This document shows, one piece after another, positions 1-8,234 of a stretch of DNA of 64,000 bases. The position numbers were made by a program, and so were the translations under genes. The notes below the pieces were generated by a model. It was given only the letters and a program-made list of their open reading frames with translations. It ran no database searches and was not told the DNA's origin. Within the stretch, counting starts at the first letter, position 1; each line of letters opens with the position of its first letter. Location: positions 1,733,611-1,797,610 of the forward strand of contig NZ_CANMIJ010000001.1 in assembly GCF_947497915.1 (NCBI RefSeq). Reading direction: 5' to 3'. The DNA is from an uncultured Erythrobacter sp. (GTDB lineage: Bacteria; Pseudomonadota; Alphaproteobacteria; Sphingomonadales; Sphingomonadaceae).

Positions 1-627
1 AACAAACGGCGATTGTGACGGATAAAGCGAAGAGCCAAAAAATACCTGAGGAAGATTGGCGGCATTTTTACCGGAATATATTTCACCAAACGTTTTTCTG
101 TTTGTTACTTCATTCACAAGACCATTCGCAAAGCACCGCACCTTGAATGCTTTAGTTTTCGCGAACGCTTTGATGATCGCATCGTGTTTGGATTTAAGAG
201 TTCCACCTGGATCATCAAAACGGTTGGCAAGGAAAGCCGCAATCGTCCATGATCCGCCCGAAATTGAACTTATGAAATCAACCCTTTCAAGCGCATTTGC
301 TGCAATCTTAGAATCTTCACCGCGGTTAGGCGTCTGAATTTCCTCGAGTTCCTCCAAGATACCTAACGTGAAGGCGCTAGCCCGCATTCCGCCGCCTGAG
401 ACAGTCATCCCGACCACTTCGCCATCGGCAAATGCATCACGAACCCTTCCCTTTAGCCCCATAGACGCGACAGGCATGGGTCCCGCAGTTGCAAGCCAAG
501 AATGTGTTTGCTCATTACGTATCTCTATCGACGAAGAGATCGGAAGAGATGACAAATTCAGCGGATTTACTGAGCAGCCAGATAGAAAAGGCAGACAAAA
601 CAGTGCAAATGATGAAACAATACGCAT
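1..627 (-). CDS. Patatin-like phospholipase lipoprotein (3' end outside window)
   Basis: Reading the minus strand from ATG at 627 gives an open frame of 209 codons that leaves the window without a stop, so only the N-terminal part is seen. It opens with a lipoprotein signal peptide ending in the lipobox LSGC (about residues 15-18). It then shows VSGGGMRA (the patatin oxyanion-hole glycines) and, about 60 residues on, SISGGSW, a likely nucleophile elbow of the patatin/cPLA2 fold. The product is probably an acyl hydrolase anchored in the cell envelope. The catalytic Asp would lie beyond the edge. The DNA is clearly less GC-rich (about 45-48% in sampled lines) than the genes that follow, which hints at acquired DNA. 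Substrate unknown. Confidence 0.8.
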   Translation of the reverse strand, partial: MRIVSSFALFCLPFLSGCSVNPLNLSSLPISSSIEIRNEQTHSWLATAGPMPVASMGLKGRVRDAFADGEVVGMTVSGGGMRASAFTLGILEELEEIQTPNRGEDSKIAANALERVDFISSISGGSWTIAAFLANRFDDPGGTLKSKHDAIIKAFAKTKAFKVRCFANGLVNEVTNRKTFGEIYSGKNAANLPQVFFGSSLYPSQSPFV

Positions 628-727
628 GATCGAATCCCCCTATATTCGAGAGGTATTCTGCATATTTTCTGTTCGTATAACAATCCTTCTATTCTTAACA
701 CCCGCCAATATTTAAAATACGGCTTCC

Positions 728-1504
728 TCAACCCATAAAATTAGGCTGCCCGTTACTCGCGCTCACCCCGCCATCGACAGGCAGGTTCACACCCGTGATA
801 AAGCTTGCATCGTCGCTGGCGAGGAAAGCGGCGGCGGCGGCGATATCTTCTGGCTCACCCACGCGCTTTATTGCCATGCGGTTCATTACCATCTTCATCG
901 CGCCTTCATTGCCGAGAATACCCTCGACCATGTCCGAGCGGGTTACCGACGGGTTGATCGTGTTCACTCGCACACCCATCGCCCCGAGCTGCAACGCAAG
1001 GCCGCGGGTCAGGTTCGTCACCGCCCCTTTGGATGCGTTATAAACCGGCAGCATGGAATCGCCGCCGATGCCGGACACGCTTGAGATGTTGATGATCGAA
1101 CCCTTCGTCTTGATCAGCTCAGGAATGGCCGCGCGCGAAAGGTAGAGAACGCCTTTCACATTGATATCGATGACACGGTCAATCGCCTCATCGCTGGTCT
1201 TGTGGAGCAAACCCTGATCTGCGACGCCGGCATTGTTCACCAGCGTATCGAGCCCGCCGAATTTCTCGACTGCCGCCGCGACTATCTCGTTTGCAAATTC
1301 AGATTTGCTGACATCGCCCGGCACGGCAAGAGTGCGAGCCGGATCAAGCGTTTCGGCGACCTTTGCGCATTTTTCGGCATTGCGGGCATTGATGATGACA
1401 TTGCCGCCTTCATCGTGAAACCGCCGTGCGATCCCCTCCCCGATCCCTGCCGATGATCCTGTGACGATAATGGTTTTGCCTGCAAAGCGTGCTGATTGGG
1501 TCAT
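728..1504 (-). CDS. SDR family NAD(P)-dependent oxidoreductase
   Basis: This 258-residue protein has the classical short-chain dehydrogenase layout: a Rossmann glycine motif TGSSAGIGEGIA near residue 15, NNAGV in the middle, a catalytic Ser in NISSVSG and the YNASK catalytic Tyr/Lys pair around residue 155. The C-terminal LPVDGG is typical of 3-oxoacyl-ACP reductase-like and sugar/alcohol dehydrogenase SDRs. It would carry out NAD(P)-linked carbonyl/alcohol interconversion in the cytoplasm, but the substrate cannot be read from sequence. It is divergent from putP across about 146 bases and stands alone. The start is the ATG at 1504. Confidence 0.88.
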   Translation of the reverse strand: MTQSARFAGKTIIVTGSSAGIGEGIARRFHDEGGNVIINARNAEKCAKVAETLDPARTLAVPGDVSKSEFANEIVAAAVEKFGGLDTLVNNAGVADQGLLHKTSDEAIDRVIDINVKGVLYLSRAAIPELIKTKGSIINISSVSGIGGDSMLPVYNASKGAVTNLTRGLALQLGAMGVRVNTINPSVTRSDMVEGILGNEGAMKMVMNRMAIKRVGEPEDIAAAAAFLASDDASFITGVNLPVDGGVSASNGQPNFMG

Positions 1505-1650
1505 AGTGTTCGGCCTCTTTAAGTCGGTTAGGTAGATCGGTTTTCATTCCACCAACGGGGCGGACGTCATTTCGTGCCCGAAACTCGATTGGCCGAATTG
1601 CCGTCCAGCGGTGGCCAAGGACGGCAGGGTTTGTTACCCGCTCGCCCCAT

Positions 1651-3123
1651 ATGGAAACTGCAACACTCGTCAGCCTCGCCCTGTATTTCATCCTGATGAT
1701 CGCCATCGGGCTGTATGCCTGGCGCAAATCCACTGCCGATAGCGAAGGCTATTTGCTCGCCGGTCGCAATTTGCCGCCATCGGTCGCCGCGCTTAGCGCG
1801 GGAGCTTCGGATATGTCGGGCTGGCTGCTGCTTGGCCTGCCCGGTGCGCTTTACGCTGCGGGTCTGGTCGAGGCGTGGATTGGCATCGGGCTGTTTGCGG
1901 GCGCGGTTGCCAATTGGTTCATCGTCGCACCGCGCCTTCGGGAGCAAACCGAAAGCTACGGCAATGCGCTAACCATCCCGCAATTTCTCGCCAACCGTTT
2001 TCCCGACAAAGCGATCCAACTGCGCGTCGTCTCGGCGATCATCATTGTGGTGTTCTTCACCGTCTACACAGCAGCCGGACTGGTTGGCGGCGGCAAATTG
2101 TTTGAGACAGCCTTTGCAGGATTGCTGCCTGGTCTTGGCATGAGTGATTACATGCTCGGCATCGTGATCACGGCAGGAATTGTGCTTGCCTATACAATGG
2201 TTGGCGGATTTCTGGCCGTCAGCCTGACGGATTTTGTGCAAGGGATCATCATGATGATTGCGCTGGTTCTGATGCCGCTCGTCGTGATGTTTGGCAGCGG
2301 CAGCAACGTATCGCTGGGCGATGTCGATGTTCCGGGCTTTTTGAGCCTGACCGAAGGGCTAACCGCGCTCGGTTTTATCAGCGCGGTGACTTGGGGGCTC
2401 GGCTATTTCGGTCAGCCGCATATCATCGTGCGTTTCATGGCAATTGATACAGTCGCAAAGGTCGCCCGTGCGCGGACATACGGCCTGTCTTGGATGGCTG
2501 TTTCGCTTTTGGGTGCAGTGGGCATGGGCCTCGCCGGGCGTGCCTATGCCGATCAAAACGGTGTCGTAGTCGAGGATCCAGAGACAATCTTCATCATCCT
2601 GTCCGAATTGCTGTTCCACCCGCTCATTACTGGGTTCCTATTCGCCGCCTTGCTTGCCGCGATCATGAGCACGATCAGTTCGCAATTGCTGGTCAGCTCC
2701 AGCTCGCTAACCGAGGATTTCTATCGCCTGTTCCTGCGCAAACAGGCCAGCGAACGTGAGGCCGTAAATGTCGGTCGCGTCTGCGTGGCTCTTGTCGCAA
2801 TTGCGGCCATGGTGATCGCGAGCAACCCGGACAGTCAAGTGCTCGGCTTGGTTTCCAATGCATGGGCCGGATTTGGCGCCGCCTTTGGCCCGCTCATTAT
2901 CCTGGCCCTAACATGGCGCGGAATGACAGGCGCTGGCGCGGTCGCTGGCCTTGTCACGGGAGCGGCCGTGGTCGGTCTGTGGATTGCAACGGGGCTCAAT
3001 GCGGACTTCATGGGCGGCCAAGGCCTCTATGAGATTGTACCCGGCTTTATCGCTGCGTTCATCGCCATTGTGGCCGTCAGCAAAGCGACGCATGGCAGCG
3101 CCATGCCAGCTCCTGCAAAATAA
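1651..3123 (+). CDS. putP: Sodium/proline symporter
   Basis: This 490-residue polytopic inner membrane protein belongs to the sodium:solute symporter family. The N-terminal segment with GASDMSGWLLLGLPGALY and the following AWIGIGLFAGAVANW closely match PutP. SLTDFVQG and SSQLLVSSSSLTEDFY are the conserved helices that surround the sodium and substrate sites. About 13 membrane segments can be counted and the length is normal for PutP. It imports proline with Na+ for use as carbon, nitrogen or osmolyte. The start is the first in-frame ATG; no convincing ribosome binding site precedes it. A different small-molecule substrate within the same family cannot be excluded. Confidence 0.88.
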   Translation: METATLVSLALYFILMIAIGLYAWRKSTADSEGYLLAGRNLPPSVAALSAGASDMSGWLLLGLPGALYAAGLVEAWIGIGLFAGAVANWFIVAPRLREQTESYGNALTIPQFLANRFPDKAIQLRVVSAIIIVVFFTVYTAAGLVGGGKLFETAFAGLLPGLGMSDYMLGIVITAGIVLAYTMVGGFLAVSLTDFVQGIIMMIALVLMPLVVMFGSGSNVSLGDVDVPGFLSLTEGLTALGFISAVTWGLGYFGQPHIIVRFMAIDTVAKVARARTYGLSWMAVSLLGAVGMGLAGRAYADQNGVVVEDPETIFIILSELLFHPLITGFLFAALLAAIMSTISSQLLVSSSSLTEDFYRLFLRKQASEREAVNVGRVCVALVAIAAMVIASNPDSQVLGLVSNAWAGFGAAFGPLIILALTWRGMTGAGAVAGLVTGAAVVGLWIATGLNADFMGGQGLYEIVPGFIAAFIAIVAVSKATHGSAMPAPAK

Positions 3124-3220
3124 GTTCGATCAGCTGTAACCGCGGACGAATTTACCGCGAACATCCTCCAGAGCGAGCCGGTGTTTCTCCGGCCACAACC
3201 CGATTCCGGAGCATCTACGC

Positions 3221-3622
3221 ATGACACGTCTCTTCATCCTAATCGCCGTCATTGGCGCTGCTATTTTCGGCACTATGCAACTCGCTGCTCAGGCCGATAC
3301 AACCGGCTGGCAAACCTACGACGCTGGCGAGTTTATGATGGCGCAGAAGAAGGGCAAAACCATTGTGGTCGATGTCTATGCCGACTGGTGCCCGACATGC
3401 CGCGCGCAGGCTCCGATCCTCGACGAAATGCGCAAGGAAAAGCAAAGCGGCAGCACTCTGTTCGTGAAAGTGAATTTCGACGATGAAAAGGCGTTCCTGC
3501 GCGAACATCGTATCCCGCGCCAGTCGACAGTATTGGTCTTCAAAGGCGAAACCGAAGTCGCCCGCTCGATCGCGGAAACCAATCGTACCCGCCTGAGGGC
3601 AAAGGTGCTCGGCGCGCTTTAA
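3221..3622 (+). CDS. Exported thioredoxin-family protein
   Basis: This 133-residue protein starts with an uncleaved anchor or signal peptide (hydrophobic residues 4-24, ending LAAQA). It continues as a thioredoxin fold with the redox motif WCPTC in YADWCPTC at about residue 55. The later RIPRQSTVLVF contains a proline in place of the usual cis-Pro region. It is likely a periplasm-facing thiol-disulfide oxidoreductase. Its partner is almost certainly the adjacent CcdA-like membrane protein, which begins 26 bases downstream in the same direction and can pass electrons from cytoplasmic thioredoxin. Confidence 0.85.
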   Translation: MTRLFILIAVIGAAIFGTMQLAAQADTTGWQTYDAGEFMMAQKKGKTIVVDVYADWCPTCRAQAPILDEMRKEKQSGSTLFVKVNFDDEKAFLREHRIPRQSTVLVFKGETEVARSIAETNRTRLRAKVLGAL

Positions 3623-3648
3623 CGCGCGCAATTGCATCAGGCTGAACC

Positions 3649-4368
3649 ATGAGCGGAAGCGCTTTCCTGTCTTTCGTTGCCGGAATGGTGACGATCCTGA
3701 ACCCGTGCGTTCTGCCGCTTGTGCCGATCCTTGTGGCGTCGGCGCTGAGCAAGAGCCGTTTCGGGCCCTTGGTGCTGGCGGGCGGGCTTGTGACAAGCTT
3801 CACATTGTTCGGCTTTACCGTGATCGCGTTCGGATATTCACTGGGCATCAATGAACAGGCGATCCGCAGCGTTGCAGGTGCGATGTTGGCCTTGGCCGGA
3901 ATGGTCCTGCTTGTCCCGCAGGCTCAGGCCGCGTTGACCGCCGCGGCTGCGCCCATCGCCAATTTCGGCAACCGGCGTCTCGAAAAGCTGAGCGGAAATG
4001 GCGCAAGCGGACAATTTGCCGTCGGTCTGCTGCTGGGCATCGTCTGGGCACCGTGCGTCGGCCCCACCTTGGGCGTGGCAATTGCAGCCGCCAGTCAGGG
4101 TGAGAACTTGATCGGCAGTTTCCTGATCTTCCTGATCTTCGGCCTTGGCGTGGCGACCAGCGTGCTGGCTTTTGCTTATGGCTCGCGCAAAGCCTTGGGT
4201 GAACGCCGCAAGACGATGCAGTCCCTCGCCAAATATGGAAAGCCGCTATTCGGGATCGCTTTGTTGATCGTGGGCCTGATGGTCCTGACTGGTTTCGACA
4301 AGGTCATGGAAATCGCATTGCTTGATGCGCTGCCGCAAAGCATGATTGAGTTCACCACGCGTTTTTAG
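3649..4368 (+). CDS. CcdA-family cytochrome c biogenesis / thiol reductant transporter
   Basis: This 239-residue membrane protein has six or so hydrophobic helices. The two CcdA/DsbD-beta cysteine motifs are visible, NPCVLPLVP near residue 18 and WAPCVGPT near residue 135. Such proteins carry reducing equivalents across the inner membrane to periplasmic thioredoxin-like partners used in cytochrome c maturation or disulfide repair. The upstream gene encodes an exported thioredoxin, so the pair forms a natural two-component relay. A second, fused system (DsbD-like) lies at 14880-16937. The start is ATG at 3649; the 3' end is free-standing before the VOC gene. Confidence 0.88.
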   Translation: MSGSAFLSFVAGMVTILNPCVLPLVPILVASALSKSRFGPLVLAGGLVTSFTLFGFTVIAFGYSLGINEQAIRSVAGAMLALAGMVLLVPQAQAALTAAAAPIANFGNRRLEKLSGNGASGQFAVGLLLGIVWAPCVGPTLGVAIAAASQGENLIGSFLIFLIFGLGVATSVLAFAYGSRKALGERRKTMQSLAKYGKPLFGIALLIVGLMVLTGFDKVMEIALLDALPQSMIEFTTRF

Positions 4369-4453
4369 AGTAGCAAGGCGCGCCGCCGCGCGGCCCTTCC
4401 CTCTAACGCTGGTTTGCGACATAGTTGGCGCAAATCAACGGGAGGATAACTCA

Positions 4454-4837
4454 ATGACTGATGCACCGCGCGTAACGGGACTGGGCGGCGTTTTCTATGT
4501 GGCGGCAGATCCGGAGGCGACCCGGGCATGGTACCGCGATATGCTGGGCGTGGACGGCGAATACGGCCCACAAATGGCATGGTCGGATGAGCCAAAGCCA
4601 AACCCGTATTCCCTCATCAGTCATTTCAAAGACGATGAATATATCAAGCCGGGCAAAGGCGGGTTTATGATCAATCTGCGCGTGCATGACCTCGACGGCT
4701 TTTGCGCGCTGCTCGCTAAAAAGGGCATCAAAGTGCTCGATACGGCCGATGAAGGTTACGGCAAATTTGCATGGATACTTGATCCCAACGGCGTAAAAAT
4801 CGAGCTTTGGGAACAGGTTGCAGAAGAGCTGCCCTAA
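4454..4837 (+). CDS. VOC family protein (glyoxalase/bleomycin resistance fold)
   Basis: This 127-residue protein has the vicinal oxygen chelate pattern: FYVAADPEATRAWYRDMLG at the start, a second half with INLRVHDLDGFCALLAKKGI, and the ending WILDPNGVKIELWE, where the Glu is a typical metal ligand. The start was placed at ATG 4454 because the purine-rich GGGAGGA sits just before it, whereas an open frame running further upstream lacks one. VOC proteins include glyoxalases, dioxygenases and resistance proteins; the sequence does not tell which applies here. Confidence 0.85.
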   Translation: MTDAPRVTGLGGVFYVAADPEATRAWYRDMLGVDGEYGPQMAWSDEPKPNPYSLISHFKDDEYIKPGKGGFMINLRVHDLDGFCALLAKKGIKVLDTADEGYGKFAWILDPNGVKIELWEQVAEELP

Positions 4838-4951
4838 CCGGCGCAAACACAAAACACCTTGCCGAATGGTTCATATGCGGATCATTGTGGGGGTGCATCA
4901 AGGGCACGGGTTACACTTTTGTTAACCATGATTGCCTATCGGTTTTGTGTT

Positions 4952-5707
4952 ATGAAACACCGCAACGTTCTTCGTCTGACGCTGGCCTTCGCAGGTGCCG
5001 CCGCGCTTGGTGGCTGCGGCAGTCTGATCCCGGGCTCATCCTCTAATTCTGGCACCCCAGATTATGGCAACGCCCGCGCCGCATACAATGCAGGCAAATC
5101 GGCGAACGCATCCTCCCCTGCCCCTCGCCGCCTTGCCACTACACCGCAAAGCGTCGCGCCTAACCCATCCGATGCCAGCTGCCTTGCCGAGTTAAACCAA
5201 GCAGGTGCCCGGTTTAATCCAATTCCAGATACCTATGCTGCGCCCGGCTGTAACAAACTTGGTACGGTGCAACTGTCCGCCCTTTCGGGTGATGCGCGCC
5301 AGTTTGGCGTTAGCAATATCGGGCCGGTTAAATGCCGGACGGCAAAAGCATTCAGCGCATGGGCCCGTTTCGGCGTAGACCGCGCTGCGCGGCAAATTTT
5401 AGGCAGTCCGCTTGAACGGATTGAGACAATGGGAAGCTATTCCTGCCGCAATGTCGCCGGATCAAATCGCCGCTCTGCCCACGCAACAGCAGGTGCGATC
5501 GACGTATCAAGCTTTACATTGGCCGATGGCCGCCGGATCAGCCTGAAAGGCGATTGGGATGACGGGACACCAGCAGAACGCGAATTCCTGCGGGTGGTCC
5601 ACAAAAGCGCCTGCAAACGCTTTGGCACAGTGCTCGGCCCGGAATATAACCGCGCGCACGAGGATCACTTCCATCTCGAAGGCACCGGCAAGAAATTCTG
5701 CCGCTGA
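4952..5707 (+). CDS. Extensin-like C-terminal domain lipoprotein
   Basis: The predicted product is about 251 residues. It begins MKHRNVLRLTLAFAGAAALG and carries a lipobox LGGC, so it is probably lipid-anchored. A low-complexity Ser/Ala/Pro stretch follows. The rest is the bacterial extensin-like domain: a repeated set of cysteines, GSYSCR, the SAHATAGAIDV segment and the ending EYNRAHEDHFHLE, which has the His/Asp pattern of the D-Ala-D-Ala peptidase (LAS) fold. The family is probably a murein-related envelope enzyme, though its biochemistry is poorly known. ATG 4928 is an in-frame alternative; 4952 gives the better signal peptide. Confidence 0.82.
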   Translation: MKHRNVLRLTLAFAGAAALGGCGSLIPGSSSNSGTPDYGNARAAYNAGKSANASSPAPRRLATTPQSVAPNPSDASCLAELNQAGARFNPIPDTYAAPGCNKLGTVQLSALSGDARQFGVSNIGPVKCRTAKAFSAWARFGVDRAARQILGSPLERIETMGSYSCRNVAGSNRRSAHATAGAIDVSSFTLADGRRISLKGDWDDGTPAEREFLRVVHKSACKRFGTVLGPEYNRAHEDHFHLEGTGKKFCR

Positions 5708-5712
5708 CCCCG

Positions 5713-5750
5713 CAAAAAAGAACGCTCCCGATGCAAAGGCATCAGGAGCG
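5713..5750 (-). terminator. Rho-independent terminator of the LuxR regulator gene
   Basis: On the minus strand a 12-base stem (arms at 5739-5750 and 5723-5734, with a single mismatch and a 4-base loop) is followed by a T-rich run complementary to 5713-5722. It lies 28 bases after the stop of the minus-strand regulator. The plus strand has no T-run after the stem, so it mainly serves the regulator gene. Confidence 0.85.
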
Positions 5751-5777
5751 CTGAAGTGGGGTCGATTGTTGAGTTAG

Positions 5778-6401
5778 CTATTGCACGTTCTGGCGCGGTT
5801 CCAGCTTGGCTTCGATTTTGAGCCGCACGGCCTCAGCCGCGTGGCGCGCGCCCAGCTTGTTCATCATATTGGCGCGGTGAATTTCTACCGTGCGCGGGCT
5901 GATATCCAGTTCGCGTGCGATAACCTTGTTGCTGCTGCCTTCGGAAAGCCATTCGAGAACTTCGCGTTCGCGGTTTGAAAGGTTCGCGATCCGATCGCGT
6001 GCCTCAATCATCCGGCGCCGAGCCGCACCGTACACTTCGGCTTCTTTCTCGATCCGTTGGAGACAACGGGCAAACCGGTCTGGGTCAAGCGGCAGGGATA
6101 GATAGTCGAGCGCGCCGGATTTGATCGCGTCAACAATGCGGCCTGGTCGCGGCTGCGCCTCGACAGCGATAAGCGGCAACCAGATGCCCAAACGGCTGAG
6201 CCGTTCAAGGATCATCGAGACCCCGCCTTCTTCTGCTGTATCGCGGGCGACAATAATGCCTTCGCGAGGGGGGTGAACGGACAATTCCAACAAATCGCCA
6301 TAGACTTCGGAATGGTGACCCAGTGAGAAGCCAACTCGTGCCAACTCGGCGCGATTACGGCTTGATGAGTCGATGAAATGGAGAGAGGCTTTGCGTGTCA
6401 T
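5778..6401 (-). CDS. LuxR/FixJ-type regulator with degenerate receiver domain
   Basis: The C-terminal half is a clear LuxR helix-turn-helix (LSNREREVLEWLSEGSSNK to SPRTVEIHRANMMNKLG, about residues 137-185), so the protein binds DNA. The N-terminal part has receiver-like spacing (LHFIDSSS, GIIVARDTAEEG, IKSGALDYLSLPLD) but the conserved residues are changed. There is one acidic residue rather than a pair after strand 1, Ala stands where the phosphoacceptor Asp should be, Glu replaces the Thr/Ser, and Leu replaces the KP lysine. It is therefore probably not switched by ordinary phosphorylation. The start is uncertain: ATG 6401 is used; a TTG at 6449 is also in frame. No cognate kinase gene is nearby. 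Confidence 0.8.
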   Translation of the reverse strand: MTRKASLHFIDSSSRNRAELARVGFSLGHHSEVYGDLLELSVHPPREGIIVARDTAEEGGVSMILERLSRLGIWLPLIAVEAQPRPGRIVDAIKSGALDYLSLPLDPDRFARCLQRIEKEAEVYGAARRRMIEARDRIANLSNREREVLEWLSEGSSNKVIARELDISPRTVEIHRANMMNKLGARHAAEAVRLKIEAKLEPRQNVQ

Positions 6402-6581
6402 GCACACAGCAAGAGCGCGGATCACCGCACAACACACGCCGGACCTCAACCGAAACGGACCAATGTTCTGTTAGGAAATTCAAAGAACCCTGCATTCTCC
6501 GCACGAAACTTTGATCCGTTTTGAATGCGAATTCTGACTAGGTAATTCCCGAAGGCCAAATTCAGCGAATTTTGACCAGAC

Positions 6582-7328
6582 CTAGCTGTTCGAATCGAAC
6601 TTGTAATTCGGCAAAGAATGGAAAGCGAGCCTCAACGCGTCGCCCCATCCAGCGGAAATTTCGCTGAAATAGGAGTCATCATGTGTGATCCGATGTTCGT
6701 GGGTCGGCGCGAAATCGTCTTTGCCAATGACAAGCAGATCAAGCGGAAGACCGACAGACAAATTCGCCTTCAATGTGGAATCGAACGACACCATCAACAG
6801 TTTGGTCGCATCCTCGAAGCTCATATCGCGATCATATCCGCGAATGATGATCGGGCGACCATATTTAGTCTCACCAATCTGGAAGAACGGCGTGTCCCAG
6901 CTGGCTTCGATAAAGTTGCCTTCGGGATAAATCATGAACAGACGCGGTTCCATTCCGGAGATCTGGCCTGCAACGATGATCGATGCGGTAAAGCGCCCTT
7001 TCCCGCGATCACCATTGGCTTTTTGCTGTTGTTCGATGGTGGAACGCAGCAATTTGCCGATTTCTGTCACGACGGAGAACATCGTCTTGCCGTTGAGCAG
7101 CGTGTTTTCGCGGTCTTCGGGCTCCTTGGTGCGTTCTTCCAATTGGCTGACGACAGCTTGTGTTGTCGCGAGATTGCCTGCCGTCATGACAGCAATCATT
7201 CGCTCACCTGGCACCTGCCAGTGAAACATTTTTCGAAATACAGAGATGTTGTCGACGCCCGAATTGGTCCGGGTGTCGCTCATCAGCACCAGCCCTTTGT
7301 CGAGCACCATGCCAACGCAATAGGTCAT
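6582..7328 (-). CDS. Anbu, proteasome-related peptidase
   Basis: The 248-residue product begins MTYCVGMVLDKGLVLMSDTR, which matches the Anbu (ancestral beta-subunit) branch of the Ntn-hydrolase/proteasome superfamily. The Thr at position 2 would become the N-terminal nucleophile after Met removal, and SDTRTN and the later basic residues fit the beta-subunit fold. Anbu forms an HslV-like assembly, and its proteolytic role is still debated. It is the last of four co-directional genes whose association is known in many Proteobacteria. The start has a good GGAGAA site 6 bases upstream. Confidence 0.9.
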   Translation of the reverse strand: MTYCVGMVLDKGLVLMSDTRTNSGVDNISVFRKMFHWQVPGERMIAVMTAGNLATTQAVVSQLEERTKEPEDRENTLLNGKTMFSVVTEIGKLLRSTIEQQQKANGDRGKGRFTASIIVAGQISGMEPRLFMIYPEGNFIEASWDTPFFQIGETKYGRPIIIRGYDRDMSFEDATKLLMVSFDSTLKANLSVGLPLDLLVIGKDDFAPTHEHRITHDDSYFSEISAGWGDALRLAFHSLPNYKFDSNS

Positions 7329-7388
7329 TTTGAATTCTCCGAGATACGGGAGCGCGCAATTATAGGAGAACCGCCGTCGCGCATAGCA

Positions 7389-8234
7389 TTATTGCTGCTG
7401 CTGATCCTGTTGCTCGGGCTGAATTTCCTGTTGCTGTTCAACAGCGATATCGACAGTTAGGATTTGCTCTGACCCGCCAAAGCTGATCCCGGTGATCGGG
7501 GCTGCGTCGCGGTAATCGCGGCCAGTGGCCACACGGACATAGCGCGGATCGGGGCTGATCCCGTTGGAAATGTCGAAACCAACCCAGCCAAGCCCGTCGA
7601 CATGCGCTTCTGCCCATGCATGCGTTGCCTCCTGATCGATCCGGTCATTCATCATCAGATATCCGCTGATATAGCGGGCCGGAATGCCGGCCGCACGTGC
7701 CGCACCGATGAAGATATGGGCATGATCCTGACACACGCCTTGAGCAGACGCGACAGCTTCTTCGGCGGTGGTTGTCACACCAGTCGTGCCCGTTTGATAG
7801 GTCACTTGCTCTGCAATGGTGCGAGACAAAGTGTGCAAGTACTCGAGCCTTGCGCCGTCCTGCGGAGCTCCAAGCTCACGGATCAGAGCGCGCATTTTGA
7901 CGCCCGGCTTTGTAAGCTTGGTCTGGCCGAGGAAACTCCACAGCGGCAAGTGGCCGGAATGCCTTCCGATAACACCGCCTTCATCTTCGGTTTCAACAGA
8001 TCCGGTGCACGTCACCGTTACCTCACTGACCCCGCTTTCAACCGAGATCAAAGTAACAGTGTTGTGATGCTGATCTTCATATTCCAGCTCGGTATGAGCG
8101 TTATCATAGCTCATATCCCATTTCAGGATTGTCTGACCCTGCGTTTCCTTCGGCGTCAGGCGCAGGCGCTGGAGCGCGTGAACGACGGGCTCTTTAAACA
8201 CGTATTTGGTGGTGTGGCGGATGGAGAGTTTCAT
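7389..8234 (-). CDS. Transglutaminase-like cysteine protease of the Anbu operon
   Basis: This 281-residue protein has a bacterial transglutaminase N-terminal beta domain followed by the transglutaminase core. The Cys-His-Asp triad is visible as GVCQDHAH (about residue 168), THAWAEAH (about 204) and GFDISNG (about 218). The last 15 or so residues are mostly Gln. It overlaps the alpha-E gene by four bases (ATGA) and is followed after about 60 bases by Anbu, so the two are very likely co-transcribed. The probable role is peptide hydrolysis or amide transfer on a product of the neighbouring ATP-grasp enzyme, which is inference. Confidence 0.9.
   Translation of the reverse strand: MKLSIRHTTKYVFKEPVVHALQRLRLTPKETQGQTILKWDMSYDNAHTELEYEDQHHNTVTLISVESGVSEVTVTCTGSVETEDEGGVIGRHSGHLPLWSFLGQTKLTKPGVKMRALIRELGAPQDGARLEYLHTLSRTIAEQVTYQTGTTGVTTTAEEAVASAQGVCQDHAHIFIGAARAAGIPARYISGYLMMNDRIDQEATHAWAEAHVDGLGWVGFDISNGISPDPRYVRVATGRDYRDAAPITGISFGGSEQILTVDIAVEQQQEIQPEQQDQQQQ

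Noticed and set aside
368-715. 115-codon plus-strand frame
   Set aside because: It runs antisense to the patatin-like lipoprotein, which has a clear lipobox and catalytic motifs; the plus frame shows no domain.
4922-4929. TTAACCAT, a CtrA half-site-like sequence before the extensin-like gene
   Set aside because: Single 8-base match with no second half at the expected spacing; too short to support a regulatory site.
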